A stretch of DNA of 64,000 bases, taken from positions 1-64,000 of the forward strand of contig UBNV01000016.1 of NCBI GenBank assembly GCA_900466945.1, read 5' to 3'. Both the position numbers and the translations under genes were made by a program. The notes beneath the pieces were generated by a model. It was given only the letters and a program-made list of their open reading frames with translations, did not search any database and had not been told where the DNA came from. The DNA is from Hyphomicrobiales bacterium (GTDB lineage Bacteria; Pseudomonadota; Alphaproteobacteria; Rhizobiales; Rhizobiaceae). Of the stretch, positions 44,095 through 53,496 are shown in pieces. The first letter of the stretch is position 1; each line of letters starts with the position of its first letter.

Positions 44095-44946
44095 ATGCGC
44101 ATCACCAAGATCACCGGGCTTTCCGCCCTCGCCCTGACCATGTCCATCACATCTGCCGGTGCCCTCACCCTCGAAGAGGTCAAGGAGCAGGGCTACATCC
44201 GTGCAGCCACCGCCAATGAAGTGCCCTATTCCTACATGCAGCCTGACGGCACCTCCGCCGGCATCGGCCCGGATGTCGCGAACGCCGTGTTGAAACAAAT
44301 CGGCATTGAAGAGGTCAACTGGACGGTGACGCCCTTCGGCACGCTGATCCCCGGCTTGAAGGCCCGCCGTTTCGACTTCGCTGCGGCCGAACAGAACATT
44401 TCGCCTGAGCGCTGCCAGCAGGTCTCGTTCACCGAACCGAACTCGTCCTATGGCGAAGGTCTCCTGGTGAAAAAGGGCAACCCGAAGGGCCTGACCACCT
44501 ATGCCGACATCGCCAAGGACCCGTCGCTGAAGGTCGCCGTCGTGTCGGGCGCGAACAATGTCGACTTCCTTCGGGCTGTGGGGGTCAAAGACGACCAGAT
44601 CGTCTTCATTCCGGCCAATGCCGATGCAATCCCGACGGTGGAAAGCCGAGTAGACGCCTATGCCGCCACGGAGCTCACGGTTTCGGAGCTCGCCAAGGAT
44701 CAGGCGAATGTCGAGCAGGTCGCCCCCTTCGAAGACCCGATCGTCAATGATGCGCCAGTTCGCAATTACGGTGGTTTTGCATTCCGGCCGGAAGACCAGG
44801 AATTGCGCGACGCCTTCAACGCTGCCCTTGTCGAGTTCCGCAAGACGGACGAGTACAAGGCGATCCTTGCAAAATATGGCGTTTCCGAAGCGAGCATCGC
44901 GGCGGCTGCGGAAAAGAACGTGGCCGATCTCTGCGCCGGCAAATAA
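44095..44946 (+). CDS. ehuB: Ectoine/hydroxyectoine-binding protein EhuB
   Basis: A 283-residue periplasmic binding protein with signal peptide (MRITKITGLSALALTMSI...AGA), starting at 44095 behind AGAGGAG. Family features: EVPYSYMQPDGTSAGIGPDVANAVL, FDFAAAEQNISPERCQQV and VVSGANNVDFLR. It is the receptor of the Ehu ABC importer; its ligand is inferred from the catabolic genes upstream. Confidence 0.9.
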   Translation: MRITKITGLSALALTMSITSAGALTLEEVKEQGYIRAATANEVPYSYMQPDGTSAGIGPDVANAVLKQIGIEEVNWTVTPFGTLIPGLKARRFDFAAAEQNISPERCQQVSFTEPNSSYGEGLLVKKGNPKGLTTYADIAKDPSLKVAVVSGANNVDFLRAVGVKDDQIVFIPANADAIPTVESRVDAYAATELTVSELAKDQANVEQVAPFEDPIVNDAPVRNYGGFAFRPEDQELRDAFNAALVEFRKTDEYKAILAKYGVSEASIAAAAEKNVADLCAGK

Positions 44947-44952
44947 CGGTAG

Positions 44953-44980
44953 ATGGCGCCCGGTCCTGACTGGGCGCCAT
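44953..44980 (+). terminator. Intercistronic stem-loop after ehuB
   Basis: ATGGCGCCCGGT (44953-44964), CCTG loop, ACTGGGCGCCAT (44969-44980): a 12-bp stem with one wobble pair, starting 7 nt after the ehuB stop and ending before the ehuC ribosome-binding site. No T-run. Confidence 0.65.
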
Positions 44981-45007
44981 GAAACCTGAAACCGGGAGAG
45001 TTCACAG

Positions 45008-45673
45008 ATGGATTGGACAGCCTATCTGCCTATGCTCTGGAAAGGCGCGGCCGTCACGATGACGATCACGCTTGCGGCGATTGCCGTGGGAGCAGCACTG
45101 GCCTTCTTCTTCGGCATCCTACGCGTCGAAGGCGGGCCCATTCTGTCGGGCATAGCGCTCTGCTACACGGAAGTGTTTCGTGGCACCTCGCTCTTCGTTC
45201 AGCTTTTCTGGTTCTATTATGCACTGCCATTGGTCGGACTGAGTTTCGACCCGATGACCACAGGCATTCTGGTGCTGGCCGCCCATGTGGGCGGCTACGG
45301 CGCCGAAATCGTTCGTGGTGCGCTCTCCTCCGTTTCCCAGCAACAGCTGGAAGCCGCTCGCGCTCTGAACTTCAATCGCTTCCAGACGCTGTTTCGGATT
45401 TCATTGCCCCAGGCGGTCGTCGAGATGATGCCCGCTTTCGGCAATCTGGCAATCGAGACCCTCAAGCTGTCCTCCCTCGTCTCGCTCATTTCCATCGCGG
45501 ATCTGACCTTCGCGGCCCAGTCGATCCGCAACCTGACCCTCGACAGCACGAGCATCTACTCGATCACGCTCCTCTGCTATTTCGCGATGTCGCTGGTGTT
45601 GATGATGGCAATCAAGGTTATCGAGCGCTTCGTGCGACGCGGCGACGCCCTGCCCCGTCCGGGCCAATCGTGA
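45008..45673 (+). CDS. ehuC: Ectoine ABC transporter permease EhuC
   Basis: A 221-residue HisM-type permease. It has five membrane segments and the cytoplasmic EAA loop QLEAARALNFNRFQTLFRISLPQA. Preceded by GGGAGAG. It pairs with EhuD, encoded 14 bp downstream, in the Ehu importer. Confidence 0.9.
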   Translation: MDWTAYLPMLWKGAAVTMTITLAAIAVGAALAFFFGILRVEGGPILSGIALCYTEVFRGTSLFVQLFWFYYALPLVGLSFDPMTTGILVLAAHVGGYGAEIVRGALSSVSQQQLEAARALNFNRFQTLFRISLPQAVVEMMPAFGNLAIETLKLSSLVSLISIADLTFAAQSIRNLTLDSTSIYSITLLCYFAMSLVLMMAIKVIERFVRRGDALPRPGQS

Positions 45674-45686
45674 GGAGCCTGCTTGC

Positions 45687-46379
45687 ATGATGTATGGATA
45701 TGAATGGGACACGACCACCTGGGTCACCTACACGATCTCAATCCTTCCGATCATCCTGATCGGCCTGACCGTGACCTTGAAGGCGGCGGCTGCCGGCTTC
45801 GCAATTGCGCTGTCGCTTGGTCTCGCCTTTGCCTTGCTGCGCCGTAGCCCGATCAAGGCGATCTCCTGGACGACCGCATTTGTTGTCGAGTTTCTGCGCG
45901 ATACGCCGCTTCTGGTGCAGCTCTTCTTCCTCTACTACGTCCTGCCCGAGTTCGGCTTTGTCCTGCCCGCCTTCCTCACCGGCGCGCTTGCGCTTGGTCT
46001 CCAGTATGCGGCCTATACGTCCGAGGTCTATCGCGGGGGCATCGAGGCCGTGCATCGTGGCCAATGGGAGGCTGCGACAGCGCTCAATCTGACGCGCATG
46101 CAGACCTATCGCGATATCATCATTCCCCAGGCCATTCCGCGCATCGTACCCGCGATGGGCAATTATATGGTCGCCATGATCAAGGAAACACCCGTTCTCT
46201 CCGTTGTCACGGTTCTCGAGATGATGGGCCTCGCCAACATGATCGGCGAACGCACATTCGAGTATCTCGTGCCGCTGACGCTGGTGGGCCTCATCTTCCT
46301 TCTCCTGACGCTGATCTGCTCGGCAGGCCTACACCGCCTTCAGAAAGCGCTCCCCAAAGCAGGGATTCCAATGCGATGA
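45687..46379 (+). CDS. ehuD: Ectoine ABC transporter permease EhuD
   Basis: A 230-residue permease. The EAA loop is [26 protein letters not shown] and [19 protein letters not shown] is the polar-amino-acid permease motif. Its stop overlaps the ehuA start (ATGCGATGA). Confidence 0.9.
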   Translation: MMYGYEWDTTTWVTYTISILPIILIGLTVTLKAAAAGFAIALSLGLAFALLRRSPIKAISWTTAFVVEFLRDTPLLVQLFFLYYVLPEFGFVLPAFLTGALALGLQYAAYTSEVYRGGIEAVHRGQWEAATALNLTRMQTYRDIIIPQAIPRIVPAMGNYMVAMIKETPVLSVVTVLEMMGLANMIGERTFEYLVPLTLVGLIFLLLTLICSAGLHRLQKALPKAGIPMR

Positions 46380-47152
46380 CCGATAGCAACAAACCGATTA
46401 TCGAGTTCTCCGACGTCACGAAGCGCTTCGGCATTTTGACGGTGCTCGACCAGTTCAATTTCAGCGTGGCGAAGGGCGAGAAGGTCACGCTCATCGGTCC
46501 ATCAGGCTCCGGAAAATCGACTGTCTTGCGCATCCTGATGACACTGGAGCCCTTTCAGGAAGGCAAGCTGACACTTGCCGACATGTCCTACCACGAAGCA
46601 CGTGGCAAAGGACCGTTCCATGCGTCGGAGAGACATCTGCGCCAGATCCGCAGCCATGTCGGCATGGTCTTCCAGAGTTTCAACCTCTTTCCGCATATGA
46701 CGGTCCTGCGCAATGTCGTCGAAGCGCCCGTCCGGGTACTGGGCATGGCGCGGGCGGAAGCGGAAGCGCGTGCCATAAAACTGCTCGATATGGTCGGACT
46801 GGCGGACAAGAAAGACCATTACCCGGCCCAGCTCTCGGGCGGACAGCAGCAACGCGTCGCGATTGCCCGCGCGCTCGCCATGCGGCCGAGCGTCCTGCTG
46901 TTCGATGAGCCCACGTCGGCGCTTGATCCTCAGTTGGTGGGCGAAGTGCTCTCCGTCATCCGCGGCCTGGCACACGAGCACGATTTGACCATGCTTCTTG
47001 TTACCCATGAAATGCGCTTCGCGCGCGAGGTTTCAGACCGGGTCTGTTTCTTCGACAAGGGTCGCATCTGCGAACAGGGATCACCCGAGGAGATATTCGG
47101 AGCACCCAAACAGGATCGGACGCGCGAGTTCCTATCCTCGGTGCTGGCCTAG
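46376..47152 (+). CDS. ehuA: Ectoine ABC transporter ATPase EhuA
   Basis: A 258-residue ATPase starting at ATG 46376 within the ehuD stop. Walker [10 protein letters not shown] (about 41-49), signature [15 protein letters not shown] and Walker [14 protein letters not shown] are intact. It energises EhuCD. The importer encoded just downstream has no ATPase of its own, so EhuA is the nearest candidate to serve it as well. Confidence 0.92.
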   Translation: MTDSNKPIIEFSDVTKRFGILTVLDQFNFSVAKGEKVTLIGPSGSGKSTVLRILMTLEPFQEGKLTLADMSYHEARGKGPFHASERHLRQIRSHVGMVFQSFNLFPHMTVLRNVVEAPVRVLGMARAEAEARAIKLLDMVGLADKKDHYPAQLSGGQQQRVAIARALAMRPSVLLFDEPTSALDPQLVGEVLSVIRGLAHEHDLTMLLVTHEMRFAREVSDRVCFFDKGRICEQGSPEEIFGAPKQDRTREFLSSVLA

Positions 47153-47225
47153 GCCAGCTCGGCTGCGCCCGGGAGAAATAAAGGCCTTTTTCGACCTTAG
47201 ACTCATCGGAAAACGGCAGACGTAG

Positions 47226-47357
47226 TTGTCTGACCAACCCCGCCTATCTACGGCCATAACGAAACCAGATGACTGGATCAGCTTTTTTCATATGACCTTG
47301 ACGCCCTGAAACATTGACAGTTTCGTCTTCATGGCCTCAACTGAAATTGTCAGACAT
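47226..47357. promoter_or_regulatory. Two GntR-type operator candidates before the binding-protein gene
   Basis: TTGTCTGACCA (47226-47236) and TTGTCAGACAT (47347-47357) each match TTGTC-N-GACAA with one mismatch. The same palindrome, perfect and with one mismatch, flanks the GntR/UTRA gene and the deglycase gene at 51.4-51.6 kb. The second site is 46 bp before the start codon at 47404. Confidence 0.6.
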
Positions 47358-47403
47358 CTTACATATATGGGAACAGCGTCTGTCCGTTTACAGGAGGAAT
47401 GTC

Positions 47404-48231
47404 ATGAAGAAGTTCATCAAGGGCTTGGCCCTCGGGGCCGCCGCTCTCGCGATGGCGACCGCAGCACATGCGGGCGAAACGCTTGACCGCGTCATGGAAA
47501 AGAAGGCGATGGTCGTTGCGACCAACAGTGGCTGGCCACCGCAGAGCTATCTCGACGACAGCAACGAAATGGTGGGATTCGATATCGACGTGTCGAAGGA
47601 GATTGCCAGGCGCCTCGGTGTCGAGGTGAGCTTCGAAACGCCGGACTGGGCGACTTTGACCGGCGGCCGCTGGCAGGGGCGCTATGATCTTGGCGTGGGC
47701 TCCGTGACCCCAACGAAGGCGCGCGCGCAGGTCATCGACTTTGTCGGCATCTACTATTTCAGCCCTTACGTCTACGTTCTGCACAAGGACAGCACCGCCC
47801 AGTCGGTCGACGATCTGAAGGGCAAGATCATTGGCGTCGAGACCGCCACGACGTCCGAGGACTTCATCAATCGCAGGCTCGAAATCGACGCCCCCGGCCT
47901 GCCCCCGGTCGAATACAAGCTGGAGCCCGGCGAGGTGCGCACGTTTGCCGATTCCATGCTGCCGTTTGACGACTTGCGCCTTGGTCCCGGCGTTCGGCTC
48001 GATGCCGTGATTGCGCCCGAACAGACCGCGCTCAATGCCATCAAGAACGGTTATCCGCTGCGCATACTGGAAGGTGACTATGCCTTCCGCGAGCCTCTCG
48101 TCGTCATCGCCGAGAAGGTCGATCCGGAATGGACCGCAAAGGTTGGCGGCATCATCGAGGAGATGAAGAAAGACGGCACTTTGTCCACGCTCACCACCAA
48201 GTGGTACGGCAAGGATTATAGCGCTAACTGA
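47404..48231 (+). CDS. Polar amino-acid-type ABC transporter substrate-binding protein
   Basis: A 275-residue periplasmic protein with signal peptide (MKKFIKGLALGAAALAMATA), starting at ATG 47404 behind AGGAGGAATG. Type II binding-protein motifs: GWPPQSYLDDSNEMVGFDIDVSKEIARRLGV and ARAQVIDFVGIYYFSPY. The amino-acid-binding family, together with a deglycase and kinase under the same operator, suggests a fructosyl-amino acid or opine-like Amadori compound as ligand. A 12-bp stem-loop follows. Confidence 0.85.
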   Translation: MKKFIKGLALGAAALAMATAAHAGETLDRVMEKKAMVVATNSGWPPQSYLDDSNEMVGFDIDVSKEIARRLGVEVSFETPDWATLTGGRWQGRYDLGVGSVTPTKARAQVIDFVGIYYFSPYVYVLHKDSTAQSVDDLKGKIIGVETATTSEDFINRRLEIDAPGLPPVEYKLEPGEVRTFADSMLPFDDLRLGPGVRLDAVIAPEQTALNAIKNGYPLRILEGDYAFREPLVVIAEKVDPEWTAKVGGIIEEMKKDGTLSTLTTKWYGKDYSAN

Positions 48232-48237
48232 CCCGAC

Positions 48238-48265
48238 GGGCGTGGAGAGGCAACTCTCCATGCCC
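48238..48265 (+). terminator. Intercistronic stem-loop after the binding-protein gene
   Basis: GGGCGTGGAGAG (48238-48249), GCAA tetraloop, CTCTCCATGCCC (48254-48265): 12 bp with one wobble, capped by a GNRA loop. No T-run. It occludes the upstream ATG at 48260, supporting 48284 as the start of the next gene. Confidence 0.65.
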
Positions 48266-48283
48266 CAAACCGCCCGGTGCCCC

Positions 48284-49564
48284 ATGAACTATCCCGACAC
48301 CTACTATTCCCGCACGCTCACCGAACGAAAGGAGCGTCCAGCGCTCTCCGGCAGCGTCGATTGCGATACGGTCGTGATTGGCGGTGGCCTTGCCGGTCTG
48401 ACCACCGCCCTTCAACTGGCCCGCGCTGGACAGAAGGTCGTCGTGCTGGAGGCGAAGTCGGTCGGCTTCGGCGCATCCGGTCGCAACGGCGGCTTCGTCA
48501 GTGCTGGTTACGCGACAGGTGTCGAGCAGATTGCACGGATGAGCAGCGCCGAGACCGCGCGCCAGCTCTATCTGATGTCGATCGAAGGCGTCGACTTTGT
48601 CCGAGACACCATTGCGCGGCTTGGCATTTCAGGGGCCGATCCGGTGGATGGCGTGACCAGCGTCATGCGTTACGACGACGGAGCCGGCATGCGAAGCCAT
48701 GCCAGCGAGGTCCACCGAATGTACGGCCAACAGCTTGAATATCTCGATATCATGAGGGTTCGTCAGAACCTCAAGTCGACCCGCTACTTCCATGGCCTGC
48801 GCGACCGCAAGGCGTTTCACATCCATCCGCTGAACTACCTGCGTGGCATTGCAGATGAAATCGAGCGACTTGGAGGGGTGATCTGTGAGGATTCCCCCGC
48901 AGTCTCCACAGATCTTGCCCCTTACCGAAAACAGGTGCGGACCAGCAAGGGCGCAGTCGTGGCGCGGACCGTGGTCTTCGCCACCGGTGGATATACCGGT
49001 GGCTTAAACCCGCGCCTCAAGCGAGCTATGCTGCCGATCGCGACTTACGTCATGGTCAGCGAGGAGGAACCGCAACTCATTGCCTCGGCGATCGCGACAC
49101 GTGATGGCATTGGCGACAACCGCCGGGCCGGTGACTATTACCGCCTGGTCAACGGCGGCAGACGCCTTCTCTGGGGCGGACGCATCACGACCCGTGCGGC
49201 CTCCACCGCCGGCCTCGTCCAGGAGCTCCGCCGGGAGATGACCAATACCTATCCGCAATTGGGTGACCTGAAGACTGAACTCGCCTGGTCCGGCCTGATG
49301 GCCTATGCGCGCCACTTGATGCCACAGATCGGCGAGATGCAGCCGGGCGTGTGGCATTGCACGGCCTTTGGCGGTCACGGTCTTAACACTACGGCAATCG
49401 GCGGCAAGGTGGTGGCAGAAGCGATCCTCGGCCAAAGCGATCGGCACCATCTGTTCACGCCTTTCGGACTGGACTGGGCCGGCGGCGTGGCTGGGCTCGC
49501 CGTCGCACAACTCACCTACTGGAAGCTCCAGGCGCAGGATTGGTGGCGCGAACGAGCGGCCTGA
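48284..49564 (+). CDS. FAD-dependent amine/amino-acid oxidase (DAO family)
   Basis: A 426-residue flavoprotein. FAD motif VVIGGGLAGLTTALQLARAG (about 29-48), FGASGRNGGFVSAGYA (about 63-78) and a C-terminal WHCTAFGGHGLNTTAIGG mark the DAO/PuuB-like group that oxidises secondary or primary amines. In this context it could cleave an imported N-fructosyl amino acid oxidatively, as Agrobacterium's SocD amadoriase does, or act on the freed amine. Which of these applies cannot be decided from sequence. It is followed directly by the permease gene. Confidence 0.82.
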   Translation: MNYPDTYYSRTLTERKERPALSGSVDCDTVVIGGGLAGLTTALQLARAGQKVVVLEAKSVGFGASGRNGGFVSAGYATGVEQIARMSSAETARQLYLMSIEGVDFVRDTIARLGISGADPVDGVTSVMRYDDGAGMRSHASEVHRMYGQQLEYLDIMRVRQNLKSTRYFHGLRDRKAFHIHPLNYLRGIADEIERLGGVICEDSPAVSTDLAPYRKQVRTSKGAVVARTVVFATGGYTGGLNPRLKRAMLPIATYVMVSEEEPQLIASAIATRDGIGDNRRAGDYYRLVNGGRRLLWGGRITTRAASTAGLVQELRREMTNTYPQLGDLKTELAWSGLMAYARHLMPQIGEMQPGVWHCTAFGGHGLNTTAIGGKVVAEAILGQSDRHHLFTPFGLDWAGGVAGLAVAQLTYWKLQAQDWWRERAA

Positions 49565-49572
49565 AAGGACTT

Positions 49573-50550
49573 ATGGTAATGATCGGTCGTCTCATACTCG
49601 CGCATCCCGAAGCAGCACGACGGATCGGCGGCGCGCTGCTCCTCACACTGGTGGCGGTAGCGCTCTACAGCCTGGGCATCAGTTCCGCCTGGATCGGCAA
49701 GCTTGTGCCTGCATCAGGGGGCTTTCTTGCCGACAACCCGTCTACCGGAACAGCGCTTTCTGCGGCGGTGGTCGCCGTTGTCATCGCCATCAACTGGAAG
49801 CTTCTTCACCTGTTGAAGAGGAAGTACCAGGTCGTTGCCGTGTGGCTGGAGCTGTTTGCCCTGCTGATGGTGTTCTTCCATTCCTTCGACCTGTCGTTTA
49901 CATTCATCGCCAAGAAGATCGGCTTCCTGATTACACAGGGCGTGACCACGACGCTCTTCATATCGGCAATCTCGATCATCATCGCGACTGCAATCGCGCT
50001 CGCCGGTGCCATCGCAAAGCTTTCGCGCAACGGCGTGATCTATGGTCTAGCGACCTTCTACACATCGCTCTTCCGGGGCCTGCCCCTGCTCATGCAGATC
50101 TACATCATCTATCTGGGCCTTCCTCAGGTGGGTTACGTCATCGGCGCCATCCCCGCCGGAATTCTTGCGCTCTCCCTCTGCTACGGCGCCTATATGACAG
50201 AGATCTTCCGAGCGGGCATCGAGAGCATCTCCCGGGGCCAGTCGGAGGGCGCCACAGCACTCGGTCTATCGCCGAGCCAGACCATGGGTCTCGTCATTCT
50301 GCCCCAGGCCATGCGCGTCATCATTCCACCAACCGGTAACCAGTTCATTGCCATGCTGAAGGACTCATCCCTCGTGTCGGTCGTTGGCGTCTGGGAGATC
50401 ATGTATCTCGCACGCACCCAAGGGCAGACGGAGTTCCGTCACATCGAGATGCTCATCACCGCCTCGATGATCTATTGGGTCCTGTCTATTGGCCTTGAAT
50501 TCCTGCAATCCCGGATCGAAGAACGCTTCGGGCGGTTCAATGTCCGTTGA
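49573..50550 (+). CDS. Polar amino-acid-type ABC transporter permease
   Basis: About 325 residues (start 49573 or 49579, both behind AAAGGA). It is longer than EhuC/D because of extra N-terminal membrane segments before the usual five-helix core. EAA loop: GQSEGATALGLSPSQTMGLVILPQAMR; SLFRGLPLLMQIYIIYLGLP precedes it. With only one permease gene, it probably homodimerises. No ATPase gene is present in this unit. Confidence 0.87.
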   Translation: MVMIGRLILAHPEAARRIGGALLLTLVAVALYSLGISSAWIGKLVPASGGFLADNPSTGTALSAAVVAVVIAINWKLLHLLKRKYQVVAVWLELFALLMVFFHSFDLSFTFIAKKIGFLITQGVTTTLFISAISIIIATAIALAGAIAKLSRNGVIYGLATFYTSLFRGLPLLMQIYIIYLGLPQVGYVIGAIPAGILALSLCYGAYMTEIFRAGIESISRGQSEGATALGLSPSQTMGLVILPQAMRVIIPPTGNQFIAMLKDSSLVSVVGVWEIMYLARTQGQTEFRHIEMLITASMIYWVLSIGLEFLQSRIEERFGRFNVR

Positions 50551-50673
50551 CCACAGAGTGACCTGGGCCGCCGCCTCAGATATGAACAGGAGGTGCGGCG
50601 TTCTCCAGACCCTGGCGACGTTCGCGCCGGCCTGTTTCTCAGCCAGTTGCTGCACTGAGCAGTAACCGGTCTT

Positions 50674-51405
50674 TCACTTCCTCACGAGGCTGAAGGTGAA
50701 ATGGCTGCCTCTGTGGTAATCCAGTGCATAATTCACCGGCTTGCCCGCGGCGTCGAAGCAGGTTTCAGCGATCAGCAGTGCCGGGCCGAAATCGCGCAGA
50801 TCGTGGCGCTCAATAACGTCGTCAGGTAGCATGATAGACGAGACCGTAGCGGCAGACATGCGCGGCCGATGCCGGTACTGCTCAAGGAGGTTCAGCAATG
50901 AACCGCTCCAGTCTATGTCGTAGAGCTTGGTCGGTATGATGGCGCGCGGCACGTAGTCGATACAGTAGAGGATCGGCTGCTCGTCATGCAGTCTCAGTCG
51001 CTCGATGCGGATTACCCGAGCCTTGGTCTCAAGGCAAAGCTTCTCCGATACTGTCGGCGGCGGGTCCTCCTCGCTGATCGACAGCACCTTGTTCACAGGT
51101 TTGTACCCGTAGTGCTTCGTCATATCGGTGACGCTTTCGAAGACGGTAATCGGCCTGTCCACCTGCACGGCCGACATTGCCGAGATGAACCGCCCACGGC
51201 CATGCTCTACATAGATAATATCATCCTGCTCCAGCAGCTTAAGCGCTTCCCGCAAAGCAGGACGAGAAATGTGAAACCGCTTCGTCAATTGTGCTTCGGT
51301 CGGAAGCTTGTCGCCGGGCTTCAGCCCTTCGGCGCGAATGAGTTCCGCAACCCGGTCCCGGAGCTGGATCGCCAGGGTTCTGGAATCACGGATCGGTTCG
51401 TCCAC
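50674..51405 (-). CDS. frlR: GntR/HutC-family regulator with UTRA domain (FrlR-like)
   Basis: About 243 residues from GTG 51405, chosen because GAGG precedes it and because a perfect TTGTCTGACAA palindrome then lies just upstream, not inside the gene; an in-frame ATG at 51483 is the alternative. N-terminal wHTH: GDKLPTEAQLTKRFHISRPALREALKLLEQDDIIY. The C-terminal UTRA effector domain (IRIERLRLHDEQPILYCIDYVP) usually binds a phosphorylated sugar. It converges on the transporter unit and is divergent from the deglycase/kinase unit, and probably represses both. Confidence 0.85.
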   Translation of the reverse strand: MDEPIRDSRTLAIQLRDRVAELIRAEGLKPGDKLPTEAQLTKRFHISRPALREALKLLEQDDIIYVEHGRGRFISAMSAVQVDRPITVFESVTDMTKHYGYKPVNKVLSISEEDPPPTVSEKLCLETKARVIRIERLRLHDEQPILYCIDYVPRAIIPTKLYDIDWSGSLLNLLEQYRHRPRMSAATVSSIMLPDDVIERHDLRDFGPALLIAETCFDAAGKPVNYALDYHRGSHFTFSLVRK

Positions 51406-51435
51406 GGTAACCTCGCTCTTTGCCTTCCCTCGTTC

Positions 51436-51567
51436 TTGTCTGACAAAGAATGGAAGGTCAAGCGGCTGCCGATACCGTGGCAAATGCTACCACAGCGCAA
51501 AAATGTGCCAGATCCGCTGCCCTACCCGTCTTGACGACAAATGGCAAAGATGTCAGTTGTCTTACAA
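51436..51567. promoter_or_regulatory. Two GntR-type operators in the frlR/frlB intergenic region
   Basis: TTGTCTGACAA (51436-51446, a perfect palindrome) lies near the regulator start, and TTGTCTTACAA (51557-51567, one mismatch) lies 51 bp before the deglycase start. Both match the two sites upstream of the binding-protein gene at 47.2-47.4 kb. Confidence 0.65.
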
Positions 51568-51617
51568 CATTTCAGGTTGCCAGACCTTAAGCGCGTCCAT
51601 CTACTGGAGAACCGACC

Positions 51618-52631
51618 ATGCTCAATTTCGACGAACAACGTTTCCTCAAGATTCAGGAAGGCGCCGTGGCGCTGCGCGACGGTCTCGACCGCGCGATCTC
51701 GGACTGCCTGGCGGCCGGCTCTGAAAACATCTACTTCCTCGGCACAGGCGGCGCGGCCATTCTGATGCAGCCGGCAGCGCAACTCCTGCAACGCTGCTCC
51801 CGTTTCCCCGCCTTCCTCGAAATGCCGGCAGAGCTGACCTTGACGGGTTCTGCCAACCTGACGTCCAAGTCCATCATCGTCATGCCCTCCCTTTCGGGCA
51901 CGACCAAGGAAAGCGTCGCCCTGCTTGCCCAAATGAAGGAGATTGGCGCAACGGTGATCACGCTGGTCGGTCATGCCGACACGCCGCTCGGCAAGGGGGG
52001 CGATCATGTCTTCGTGAATTTCGCCGAAGACGACACCTCCTGCGAATCCTTCTATCTGCAGTCGCTGCTCATCGCTCTTTCAATCATGCGTCACCGCGGG
52101 GAGATCTCAAACTATGCCGAGATCGCAGCCGAGCTTGAGCGGCTCCCAGCCCTGCTCCTCAACGTGAAGCGCGCCTATGAGCCGAAAGCGGAGGAATTCG
52201 CGAAAAAGCTGGCCGCGGCCGACTATCACATCATCACCGGTGCCGGAAACGTCTGGCCGGAAGCCTTCTACTACGGGATGTGCATTCTGGAAGAGATGCA
52301 GTGGATCCGCACCCGCCCCGTGCATGCCTCCGATTTCTTCCACGGAACTCTGGAGCTGATCGACAAGAATGTCAGCCTCATCCTGTTCAAGGGCGAAGAC
52401 GCGCTACGCCCGCTTGCAGAACGCGTAGAGAATTTCGCTCCTTCCTATACCGAGAAGATGACGGTGCTGGACACGGCGGAATTCGAGCTTCCAGGGATCT
52501 CACCGGAAGTTCGCGCGCTGATCTCGCCGATCCTGCTCGCCACAGTCCTTGAACGGATCAGTGCGCATCTTGAGGTGATACGCAATCATCCGCTGACGAC
52601 GCGCCGCTACTACAAACGCGTCGCATACTGA
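51618..52631 (+). CDS. frlB: SIS-domain fructosamine-6-phosphate deglycase (FrlB-like)
   Basis: A 337-residue protein with two SIS domains. The first has FLGTGGAAILM (about 40-50) and the phosphosugar-binding PSLSGTTKESVALL (about 91-104); the second starts near residue 195 (YHIITGAGNVWPEA), with RPVHASDFFHGTLELID. Length and motifs match FrlB-type deglycases, which split 6-phosphofructosyl-lysine or similar Amadori phosphates into glucose-6-phosphate and the amine. Agrobacterium's opine-linked mannopine genes contain a comparable enzyme. ATG 51618 follows GGAGAAC. Confidence 0.78.
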   Translation: MLNFDEQRFLKIQEGAVALRDGLDRAISDCLAAGSENIYFLGTGGAAILMQPAAQLLQRCSRFPAFLEMPAELTLTGSANLTSKSIIVMPSLSGTTKESVALLAQMKEIGATVITLVGHADTPLGKGGDHVFVNFAEDDTSCESFYLQSLLIALSIMRHRGEISNYAEIAAELERLPALLLNVKRAYEPKAEEFAKKLAAADYHIITGAGNVWPEAFYYGMCILEEMQWIRTRPVHASDFFHGTLELIDKNVSLILFKGEDALRPLAERVENFAPSYTEKMTVLDTAEFELPGISPEVRALISPILLATVLERISAHLEVIRNHPLTTRRYYKRVAY

Positions 52632-52704
52632 TACGGTTGTCGTCGATTCTGAGGTCGCGCGCTTGAGCTGCGCGGCCCCGACAGAAGGTTGCGAGGGGAT
52701 GACC

Positions 52705-53496
52705 ATGCTCAGGTTTGCCACAGTCGGCGATAATTGCATTGATCGGTTCCGCCCTTCCGGCATGTCACTGATCGGCGGCAATGCCGTGAATGTCGCCGTT
52801 CAGCTTGCGCTTCTTGGTCACGAATCCCACTATTTTGGTGCTGTCGGTGACGACGCTGATGGTCATCGCACGATCGAGGAACTCGCCGTCCATGGCGTAC
52901 AGGTTGCCAACGTGCAGCTTCGACCCGGCCACACGGCCTTTACCCTCATAGACATCCTCCCATCCGGGGAGCGGGTCTTCGCTCACGAAGACTTCGGCGT
53001 CTGCGCCGGATACAGACCCACGTCGGGGGATCTGAAGAAACTCAAGCAGATGGATCACGTCCATATCGGCTGGATGGACGATCAGGGAGCGCTGCGACAA
53101 GAACTCTGCCGCACTGGTGTGAGTGTATCCCAGGACATTTCAGTCAACAGCGAGGTTCAGAATCTCGTCGTTTCCGGGCTGGCGATCGCATTTGGCTCGG
53201 CGGGTGAGGACGATGGGGCGGCAGACGCGATGCTGCATCGGCTGGTCTTCGAGGGCGCCCGACTGGCCGTTGTCACGCGCGGTGCAAAAGGAGCGTCCGT
53301 GAGCGATGGCAAGCGATCGGTCACGAACGGCATCGAGCCGATCGAGGTGATCGACACGACAGGTGCCGGCGACAGCTTCATTGCAGGTTTCCTTTCGGCC
53401 AACCTCTCGGGTGGCGACTGGGAGACCTGCCTGGAGAGTGGTCGCAGGTTGGCGGCAAGGACCTGCGGACATGTCGGCGGCTTTCCACAGGCCTAG
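52705..53496 (+). CDS. frlD: PfkB-family fructosamine kinase (FrlD-like)
   Basis: About 263 residues from ATG 52705 (GAGGGG 6 nt upstream; ATG 52699 is too close to it). PfkB features: GGNAVNVAVQLALLG (about 24-38) and DTTGAGDSF (217-225) with the catalytic Asp223. The short length and pairing with a FrlB-like gene match FrlD fructoselysine 6-kinases. It would supply the phosphorylated substrate to the deglycase. Confidence 0.8.
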   Translation: MLRFATVGDNCIDRFRPSGMSLIGGNAVNVAVQLALLGHESHYFGAVGDDADGHRTIEELAVHGVQVANVQLRPGHTAFTLIDILPSGERVFAHEDFGVCAGYRPTSGDLKKLKQMDHVHIGWMDDQGALRQELCRTGVSVSQDISVNSEVQNLVVSGLAIAFGSAGEDDGAADAMLHRLVFEGARLAVVTRGAKGASVSDGKRSVTNGIEPIEVIDTTGAGDSFIAGFLSANLSGGDWETCLESGRRLAARTCGHVGGFPQA

